A stretch of 32,996 nt of DNA, from contig CACIQS010000009.1 of NCBI GenBank assembly GCA_902588855.1, positions 1-32,996 of the forward strand, given 5' to 3'. Below the pieces are notes generated by a model. That model searched no databases, was not told the DNA's origin, and saw only the letters and a program-made list of their open reading frames with translations. Positions within the stretch are counted from its first letter, which is position 1; each line of letters opens with the position of its first letter. Origin of the DNA: an uncultured Pelagibacteraceae bacterium. Its GTDB lineage: Bacteria > Pseudomonadota > Alphaproteobacteria > Pelagibacterales > Pelagibacteraceae. Shown here one piece after another: positions 8,822-15,899 of the stretch. Position numbers and translations under genes: made by a program.

Positions 8822-9673
8822 ATGAAGGCTATAATTTTAAATGCATCTGCTTGGATGATTGTTCCTGTAATGGATGCTTTTGCTAAATATTTAAGCTCAT
8901 CTATGGATGTGTTACAGATAACGTGGGCAAGATATTTTTTTACTGTAGTCTTTACATTGTCCCTAATGCTTATCTTTTATAGGCATTCATTAGTTTGGAC
9001 GAAAAAACCAGCCCTTCAATTAATTAGAGGATTGATATTTGTTTTTTCTACATACTTATTCTTTTATGCAATATCGGAAATTTCACTTCCTAAAGCCTTA
9101 ACCTTAGCTTTTGTTGCTCCAATTTGTGTTACAGCCTTATCTCCTTTTTTTTTAAATGAGAAAGTAGGGGTAAAGAGGTGGACTGCTGTATCATTAGGTT
9201 TTATTGGAACTCTAATCGTAATTCGACCTGGTTTTATTGAGCTTAACTTAGCTACTATGGCTGCTTTAGGTAATGGAATTTGCTATGGATTTTATCTTAT
9301 AATCACTAGGAAGCTAAGTACTTCTGATAATCCTCTTTTAACTCTTTTACTATCTGGTTTGATAGGAACTATAATAATTAGCCTATTTATGCCCTCAGTT
9401 TGGGTTAATCCTACTTCAAATCAGTGGATTTTGATGGCTTTAATCGGCTTAATAGCCTCTGTAGCACACCTTTTCCTCATATTATCACTTAAATACGCTG
9501 ATGCCTCTAAATTAGCTCCTTTGGGCTATACAGAGATTATTACAAATATACTTATTAGCTATTATTTCTTTCATGAATTACCTGATAGTTGGACTTATTT
9601 AGGTTTATTTATAATTGTTCTGAGTGGTTTATATATTTCTAGAAGAGAATATTTGCTTACTCGTTCTAATTAA
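8822..9673 (+). CDS. EamA/DMT-superfamily transporter
   Basis: Ten-TM layout; LTLAFVAPICVTALSPFFLNEKVGVKRWTAVSLGFIGTLIVIRPG is typical of EamA repeats. Confidence 0.9.
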   Translation: MKAIILNASAWMIVPVMDAFAKYLSSSMDVLQITWARYFFTVVFTLSLMLIFYRHSLVWTKKPALQLIRGLIFVFSTYLFFYAISEISLPKALTLAFVAPICVTALSPFFLNEKVGVKRWTAVSLGFIGTLIVIRPGFIELNLATMAALGNGICYGFYLIITRKLSTSDNPLLTLLLSGLIGTIIISLFMPSVWVNPTSNQWILMALIGLIASVAHLFLILSLKYADASKLAPLGYTEIITNILISYYFFHELPDSWTYLGLFIIVLSGLYISRREYLLTRSN

Positions 9674-10205
9674 TAGTAAATAAATATTTACCAATATATA
9701 ATCTATTACTTTAAGGAATACATGTAAACTACTGTAATTCTTATATAAATTAATTATATTAATTAATAAAAATTAAATAAAAGATTGATTTTATATAAGA
9801 AAATTAAAAATAATAGATACTCATTTAATTAAACTAAGACAATAATTGTAAGCTTGAAAGAGAAAATAAAGCATTATGTTTAAAAATGTTTAATAGCAAT
9901 GGTTTTTTAAGCTAATTATACACAAAATTCAAAATTCTTATTAAATAAAGTGAGTAGGGGACCAAAATTCAAAAAAATTCTTTGAAATTAGACGCTAAAA
10001 TAAGCCTTGTTATCATTGAAAAGTAAAGCAATGCAGTTATAGAATATGTGTTTTAAACGGCCATAGAGGTGCTTTATTTTGTTATATCTCGATATATAGT
10101 ACAACTGAAGGATGTATTACACTATTCATACTAAAATACACTTAAATATTGAAAAAAGATTGATTTTACTTATGTTTTTGACAATAAAATAGGCTAAAAT
10201 AGCTA

Positions 10206-10481
10206 CTAAATTTCAACTTTTTCAGATCTCAACAAGCGCAGCTTTGTTTTAATTCCACCTCTACCCGAGTATCCACCAAGGCCTCCATCAGACCGAATTA
10301 CTCTATGACATGGTATTTTGGGGGCATAAGGGTTTTTTCCACATGCATTAGCTACAGCACGGGCTGATTTTGGGCTTTTTATGCCAATAGCTACCTCTTT
10401 ATAGGTTTTTACAGTGCCTTTTGGTATAGTTTTGAGATATTTCCATACTTTTTGCTGAAATTTTGTTCCTTTCAATTTCAT
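10206..10481 (-). CDS. ogt: Methylated-DNA--protein-cysteine methyltransferase, single C-terminal domain
   Basis: FQQKVWKYLKTIPKGTVKTYKEVA...ARAVANACGKNPYAPKIPCHRVIRSDGGLGGYSGR: active-site PCHRV. Start at 10481 (MKLKGTKF) overlaps the upstream stop as ATGA. Confidence 0.92.
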   Translation of the reverse strand: MKLKGTKFQQKVWKYLKTIPKGTVKTYKEVAIGIKSPKSARAVANACGKNPYAPKIPCHRVIRSDGGLGGYSGRGGIKTKLRLLRSEKVEI

Positions 10482-10954
10482 ATTATAAACCATCTAAAAC
10501 CTTCAAACATTGCTATTCCATATATTGAATGTCTTAAAAGAAATATACAAGATGTTTTTATTGGTTTTCCTGTTTTTTTTGCGAAAATACCTTGTCCTGT
10601 AAAAGGTAAAAATACCAACAGTGGAGCCAAAGTTGTTATTGCTCCAAAAATAAGCCCTGAAAAATAAGACATTTTAATTCCAATATAAATAAAGAAAATA
10701 TAGTAAATAACTGCCCAAGATATTGATATAAAATAGTGAAAAACCCACCCAAGTAAGATTTCATATTTAAATTCCGGTTTTTCAATAATTGTTGGGTTAA
10801 AAAAAGTACCATTTTTAATCATATAATAGGTCCATCTACCTACAATTCCCCAAGATGGCTCTGGAATACCTATTTTTTTTAATAAATAGCCCAAAATATC
10901 TAAAATGATGCAAGAAAATATGCCTGCAACCAAAATGCTGAAAATAACAATCAA
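10478..10954 (-). CDS. DUF2938-like integral membrane protein
   Basis: Hydrophobic multi-TM ORF: GRWTYYMIKNGTFFNP...LGWVFHYFISISWAVIYYIF...GQGIFAKKTGKP...RHSIYGIAMFEGF, consistent with DUF2938. Confidence 0.75.
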   Translation of the reverse strand: MIVIFSILVAGIFSCIILDILGYLLKKIGIPEPSWGIVGRWTYYMIKNGTFFNPTIIEKPEFKYEILLGWVFHYFISISWAVIYYIFFIYIGIKMSYFSGLIFGAITTLAPLLVFLPFTGQGIFAKKTGKPIKTSCIFLLRHSIYGIAMFEGFRWFII

Positions 10955-10961
10955 TATTAAC

Positions 10962-11132
10962 TCAATAAAAATTTAAAATTATAAAGCAAATAACAAAGAA
11001 AACAGCTAAAATAGACAAATAAATCGTTTCTAGAGTTTTTCCATTTTTTTTGTAATGAATAAAGCTTAATATTACAAAACCAATTGAAGTTATTAGAAAA
11101 TATATTGGTTCAATTACTCCATCTATACCCAT
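10962..11132 (-). CDS. 56-aa predicted two-TM membrane protein, absent from the supplied ORF track
   Basis: Manual translation: MGIDGVIEPIYFLITSIGFVILSFIHYKKNGKTLETIYLSILAVFFVICFIILNFY*. Same strand as, and 7 nt upstream of, the DUF2938-like gene. Confidence 0.6.
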   Translation of the reverse strand: MGIDGVIEPIYFLITSIGFVILSFIHYKKNGKTLETIYLSILAVFFVICFIILNFY

Positions 11133-11233
11133 TATTAATTCTTATTACATACTTATTTTGATCACAATGACGTTAATTGTCCTCTAAAAATATTAAATCA
11201 TTTGATTTGACAAATTAAAACTCTTGATATATT

Positions 11234-11262
11234 ACTAATGATAATTAATTGTTATCAATAGT
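11234..11262. promoter_or_regulatory. Dyad symmetry directly upstream of the tyrosine recombinase gene
   Basis: ACTAATGATAA-TTAATTG-TTATCAATAGT: 11-bp arms with 10/11 complementarity, 7-nt spacer, ending 6 nt before the ATG at 11269. A TTGACA box lies at 11207-11212. Confidence 0.5.
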
Positions 11263-11268
11263 AATAGT

Positions 11269-12222
11269 ATGAATGATCTAACAACCGACATAAAGTTACT
11301 TCATGAAGCGACTTTAAATAACCTTAAAAGTTCTAAAGCAAAAAATACTTTAAGAGCTTATAAATCTGATTTCAAAGATTTCGAAATATTTTGTTTAAAA
11401 CATGGATTTAAATCTTTACCAACTGAACCTAAAATTGTTTCTTTGTATATAACCCATGTTTCTAAAAAATCAAAAATAAGCACATTGAGAAGAAGATTGG
11501 TATCTATAAGTATGGTCCATAAGTTAAAAGGTCATTATTTAGATACAAAACATCCAATTATTGTTGAAAATTTAATGGGAATAAGAAGAGTTAAAGGGAG
11601 CATTCAAAGAGGCAAAAAACCTATATTAATCAATCATTTAAAATCTATAATTAATGTAATTAATAATCAAAATTTCGATGAAATTAAAAAATTAAGAGAC
11701 AAATCTTTAATACTTGTTGGCTTTGGTGGCGGCTTTAGGCGATCAGAACTTATCTCAATTGATTATGATGATTTAGAATTTGTTAAAGAAGGGCTTAAAA
11801 TAAATATTAGAAAATCTAAGACAGATCAGTTTGGTGAAGGAATGATTAAAGCACTACCCTATTTTTCTAATGAAGCTTATTGTCCTGTAACAAATCTAAA
11901 AAAATGGTTAGAAATTTCAAAAATTAAATCTGGACCTATTTTTAGAAGATTTTCTAAAGGTTTATCATTAGCTAGTAAAAGATTAACGGATCAATCAGTA
12001 GTCTTATTAATTAAAGAATACCTAAGTATAGCAGGCATTGATAATAAAAATTTTTCAGGTCATAGCCTAAGATCAGGTTTTGCAACTGTTGCAGCAGAGT
12101 CAGGTGCAGACGAAAGAAGTATAATGGCTATGACGGGACACAAAACTACAGAAATGGTAAGAAGATATATTAAAGAAGCGAATTTATTTAAAAATAATGC
12201 TTTAAACAAAATAAATATTTAA
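11269..12222 (+). CDS. Tyrosine recombinase / phage-type integrase
   Basis: SAM-like N-terminal region (NTLRAYKSDFKDFEIFC) and catalytic motifs GGFRRSELISI, HSLRSGFATVAAESG, TGHKTTEMVRRYI; all catalytic residues appear present. Confidence 0.93.
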   Translation: MNDLTTDIKLLHEATLNNLKSSKAKNTLRAYKSDFKDFEIFCLKHGFKSLPTEPKIVSLYITHVSKKSKISTLRRRLVSISMVHKLKGHYLDTKHPIIVENLMGIRRVKGSIQRGKKPILINHLKSIINVINNQNFDEIKKLRDKSLILVGFGGGFRRSELISIDYDDLEFVKEGLKINIRKSKTDQFGEGMIKALPYFSNEAYCPVTNLKKWLEISKIKSGPIFRRFSKGLSLASKRLTDQSVVLLIKEYLSIAGIDNKNFSGHSLRSGFATVAAESGADERSIMAMTGHKTTEMVRRYIKEANLFKNNALNKINI

Positions 12223-12227
12223 AGTTA

Positions 12228-13088
12228 ATGGAAAAAGAACTGACAATTGTATTGCCCTCTTATAAATCAAGAGAATTGATAATAGAGCATCTTAATAATT
12301 TTTCAAAAAAATTAAAATTTATTATTATTGATAACTCCTATGATAAAAAACTAAAAAAAGAACTAGAAGACAAATTTAAAAATGTAAAAGTTTTTTTAAA
12401 AAAAAATATTGGTTACGGTAGTGCTATAAATTATGGATCAAAACATGTAAAAACAAAATATTTTTTAGTAATGAATCCAGATACTAAAATTTATAAAAAT
12501 ACATTAAAAAATTTACTATTAGCAGCAAAAAGAATAAAAGTTTTTGGGGCACTTTCACCAGATTATATAGAAAATAAAAATAAAAATAAAAAAGTTCAAA
12601 AAAACAATATAGTTAAGCAAAAACAATTAGATGGCGGAGCAATGTTGTTTAACAAAAAAATTTTTCAAAAAATTAAAGGCTTTGATGAAAAGATATTTTT
12701 ATATTATGAAGAAAACGATTTCTATCAAAAATGTGATATTTTAGAATATGATCTATTTCTAATTAAAAACTCATACTTCTATCATAGTCAAAAGGGAGAT
12801 TCATCTTCAGCAATTTATAAAAATAATAAAGAGAAATACTACGGTTATCTTGTAGGAGGATGGCACGGGCAATGGTCAAAATTTTATTATTTAAAGAAAT
12901 ATAATGGATTTATGTTTAGTTTAATAAAGTGTATGCCAAATTTGATTATTAATATTATACAGCTTATTTTCAAATCACTAATACTATCAAATAAAACAAA
13001 ATATTTATATTTCAAAATTGAAGGTTTGATTTGTTCTATTTTGGGTCTTCCTTCATACAAAAGAAATAAATATGATAATTATAAATAA
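12228..13088 (+). CDS. Family 2 glycosyltransferase (rhamnosyltransferase-like)
   Basis: LTIVLPSYKSRELI...IIIDNSYDKK...KKNIGYGSAINYGSKHVKTKYFLVMNPDTKI...DGGAMLFNKKIFQKIKGFDEKIFLYYEENDFYQKC: GT2 fold with DxD-like NPD. Confidence 0.9.
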   Translation: MEKELTIVLPSYKSRELIIEHLNNFSKKLKFIIIDNSYDKKLKKELEDKFKNVKVFLKKNIGYGSAINYGSKHVKTKYFLVMNPDTKIYKNTLKNLLLAAKRIKVFGALSPDYIENKNKNKKVQKNNIVKQKQLDGGAMLFNKKIFQKIKGFDEKIFLYYEENDFYQKCDILEYDLFLIKNSYFYHSQKGDSSSAIYKNNKEKYYGYLVGGWHGQWSKFYYLKKYNGFMFSLIKCMPNLIINIIQLIFKSLILSNKTKYLYFKIEGLICSILGLPSYKRNKYDNYK

Positions 13089-13127
13089 ATATTATTAACA
13101 ATAGAAAATATAATATATAAAAAACTG

Positions 13128-14144
13128 ATGTTTAATAATAAAAGAATATTAATTTCAGGTGGAACGGGTTCTTTTGGTTCTAAGATGCTTAAATACCTAA
13201 TTAGCACGAAAGTTAAAGAAATAAGAATATTTAGTCGAGATGAAAAAAAGCAAGAAGACCTTAGAAGGAGTATAAAAGATAAAAGAGTTAATTATATAAT
13301 TGGAGATGTAAGAGACTATAAATCAGTCTTTTCTAGTACAAGAAATATCGATTTTGTATTTCAAGCTGCTGCATTAAAACAAGTTCCTACATGTGAATTT
13401 TTTCCTTTGGAGGCCTACAAAACAAATGTTTTGGGAACTTCAAATATTATTGATGCATCTATAGAAAATAAAGTAAAAAAAATTGTAGTTTTGAGTACTG
13501 ATAAAGCAGTTTATCCTATAAATGCTATGGGCATTTCAAAAGCAATGATGGAAAAAGTTGCAATTGCCAAAGCCCGAGAAATTCAACTGAAGAAGATTAA
13601 ATGTTCTATTTGTATTACAAGATATGGTAATGTTATGTTTTCAAGAGGTAGTTTAATTCCATTTTTAATAAATAGAATAAAAAATAATGAAAATTTAACT
13701 CTCACTGATCCTTCAATGACCAGGTTCTTAATGTCATTGGAAGATTCTGTTAATTTAGTTAAGGAGGCTTTTTTAAATGGTAAAAATGGAGACATATACA
13801 TTCAAAAGGCACCAGCATCTAAAATAATCACTATCGCAAAATCATTACTAAAAGTTTTCAACAAAAATAATAAGATAACTATCATAGGGCCTAGACACGG
13901 TGAAAAAATTCATGAAAGTCTTTGTAGTTCAGAGGAAATGTCAAAAGCAATAAATTTAAAAAAGTATTACAGAATACCAGCTGATTTAAGAAATATTAAT
14001 TATGATATCCATAATAAAAAAAACAATATATTTAAAAATCGAAAAGCATATACATCTGAAAATACAAAAATATTAAATGAAAAAGATTTAGTGACTCTTT
14101 TGAAAAAACAAATAGAAATAAAAGATAAATTATTTACTTATTAA
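13128..14144 (+). CDS. CapD/FnlA-type UDP-N-acetylglucosamine 4,6-dehydratase/epimerase
   Basis: ILISGGTGSFGSKMLKYL, FQAAALKQVPTCEFFPLEAYKTNVLGT, VVLSTDKAVYPINAMGISKAMMEKV: extended SDR with M-x3-K in place of Y-x3-K. Confidence 0.88.
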   Translation: MFNNKRILISGGTGSFGSKMLKYLISTKVKEIRIFSRDEKKQEDLRRSIKDKRVNYIIGDVRDYKSVFSSTRNIDFVFQAAALKQVPTCEFFPLEAYKTNVLGTSNIIDASIENKVKKIVVLSTDKAVYPINAMGISKAMMEKVAIAKAREIQLKKIKCSICITRYGNVMFSRGSLIPFLINRIKNNENLTLTDPSMTRFLMSLEDSVNLVKEAFLNGKNGDIYIQKAPASKIITIAKSLLKVFNKNNKITIIGPRHGEKIHESLCSSEEMSKAINLKKYYRIPADLRNINYDIHNKKNNIFKNRKAYTSENTKILNEKDLVTLLKKQIEIKDKLFTY

Positions 14145-14995
14145 TTCAATTTATACTTATTTCTAATCATAAACGTTCTTAACTCAACAAGCATCTTAGT
14201 CCAATTTTTTGTTTTGTAACCAGTAAGTTTTCTAAATTTTTTACTATTTAAAGATCTATCTATTTTAAATGTTGGGTAAATAATGATTTTAATTTTTTTA
14301 TTAAAAATTTTTTTAATTTTATTCAATAGAGTTAATTTTGAAATTCTTGAAGATCCAACGTTTATTATTTTATTTAAAAGTAAATTTTTTTGAATGAAGT
14401 AAGTGAATATAATTTTACTTAATTCTAAAGATGTTAAGCCAGAAAAAAAAGCATTCTTATAACCTTTTACTTTTTTTTTTTGACTCAAAAACCAATTAAG
14501 TAAAGATTTATTTGAATTAATTTCAGGACCAATAAACGAAGTTCTGATTGTTGTTGTAAATTTATTTTTGATTTCACCTTTATTTTTAGAATACCCATAT
14601 AAGTCTATTGAGTCTTTTTTCATACTCTCTGAATAATTACCTTTTTTACCAGTAAATACACAATCAGTACTAATATGTAAAAAATAGATTTTATTTAGTT
14701 CACAGAATTTAGCTAAACGAATAGGCATTTTAGTATTTATAATATTGGTTAATTTTTTATTATTGTACGAGTTACTATATTTTGTAACACCAATACAATT
14801 AATCAAATAATTAGGTTTATTTTTAATTAATTTATTCTCTAATTTTTTAAAATTAGAAAAATTACTAAGATTAATATTTTTTTTACTCTTTTTACTTCTG
14901 GAGATCGTCAAAACTTTTAAATTTTTTTTATTTTTTAGGTAATGGAATAATGTACTACCCAATATACCGTTAGAACCTAATATTATTATTTTCAT
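14141..14995 (-). CDS. RmlD/FnlB-like NDP-sugar 4-reductase (SDR)
   Basis: IIILGSNGILGSTLFHYL, NCIGVTKYS, FLHISTDCVFTGKKGNYSESMKKDSIDLYGYSKNKGE, TIRTSFIGPE: RmlD-type reductase with YGYSKxxGE. Confidence 0.87.
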   Translation of the reverse strand: MKIIILGSNGILGSTLFHYLKNKKNLKVLTISRSKKSKKNINLSNFSNFKKLENKLIKNKPNYLINCIGVTKYSNSYNNKKLTNIINTKMPIRLAKFCELNKIYFLHISTDCVFTGKKGNYSESMKKDSIDLYGYSKNKGEIKNKFTTTIRTSFIGPEINSNKSLLNWFLSQKKKVKGYKNAFFSGLTSLELSKIIFTYFIQKNLLLNKIINVGSSRISKLTLLNKIKKIFNKKIKIIIYPTFKIDRSLNSKKFRKLTGYKTKNWTKMLVELRTFMIRNKYKLN

Positions 14996-15001
14996 TAAAT
15001 T

Positions 15002-15889
15002 TTATTGCGAATTTGATTTAATTTTTAATTTAGAATAAAAAATTCTTAAATATATGTAATTTAACTTACATATAAACAATTTAACATAATATAATAATTT
15101 TTTATTAGGCTCTCTGAGTGGAGCCTTGTATTCAGTGTCTGAAAGTAGATAAAATTTTTTAAAAAATTTAATAGAAATACCCCACTTCAATAAAAAAATT
15201 TTACTTCCTTTACTACCGTATTTATTTCCTTTTATAATTTTGTTAATTTTTTTTCTAAGCACAACCGAACCAAAATGGTATACTTTAAAGTCATTTAATC
15301 CTTTGAATATTCTAACTCCAATTTTCCATAATTTCATATTAAAATCTGGGTCAGAGCCTGATCCAGGAAAAAATTCTTCACTGAAACCCCCTACTCTTTC
15401 CCAGATACTTTTGTGAACTAATGTTGGAGCCCAAGTAGAGCCTTGAAAATCATAAAAGTTAAATTTTTTATATTCCTCTAAAAATTTTATTTCGTTGAAT
15501 TCATCTGGTGTTTGACCACAATCAAATTTAATTTTACCTTCATTCATCATGATACCTGATAAATAAAAATTATTGTGCCCAATATTTTTAACCTCCTTAA
15601 GTAGTATCTCATCCCAATTAGGTGAGAAATAAAAATCATCATGTGAGTATAGCAGTAGTTCGAATTTAGCTAATTTAGCAGACATATTTATACCTGCGCA
15701 TATTCCAGAATTAAAATTTGTATGGGTATAATCAATATTATTTAGTTTTACGAAATCTAAAGTTCCATCATCACCAATATTAACATGAACTATTATTTGA
15801 TGTTTATATTTTGAATTTTTATTAATGCTATTAATACATAATTTTAAATATTCTAAATTATTAAATGAAGGTATTAAAATAGAAATCAT
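15002..15889 (-). CDS. Family 2 glycosyltransferase
   Basis: MISILIPSFNNLEYLKLCINSI...NFNSGICAGINMSAKLAKFELLLYSHDDFYFSPNWD...GGFSEEFFPGSGSDPDFNMKLW. Confidence 0.85.
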   Translation of the reverse strand: MISILIPSFNNLEYLKLCINSINKNSKYKHQIIVHVNIGDDGTLDFVKLNNIDYTHTNFNSGICAGINMSAKLAKFELLLYSHDDFYFSPNWDEILLKEVKNIGHNNFYLSGIMMNEGKIKFDCGQTPDEFNEIKFLEEYKKFNFYDFQGSTWAPTLVHKSIWERVGGFSEEFFPGSGSDPDFNMKLWKIGVRIFKGLNDFKVYHFGSVVLRKKINKIIKGNKYGSKGSKIFLLKWGISIKFFKKFYLLSDTEYKAPLREPNKKLLYYVKLFICKLNYIYLRIFYSKLKIKSNSQ

Positions 15890-15899
15890 TATTTACAAA

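Noticed and set aside
9951-9970. TAGGGGACCA as the 3' end of a tRNA fragment
   Set aside because: No adjacent T-arm (GGTTCGAAT-like) sequence, so not supportable as a tRNA remnant.
10452-10667. 71-aa plus ORF opposite the ogt/DUF2938 overlap
   Set aside because: Antisense to two better supported ORFs; no recognisable motif.
11269-12222. Recombinase as evidence of a full prophage
   Set aside because: No capsid, terminase, portal, tail or lysis genes nearby; neighbours are glycan genes.
13583-13801. 72-aa minus ORF inside the FnlA-like gene
   Set aside because: Shadow ORF opposite a conserved SDR frame.
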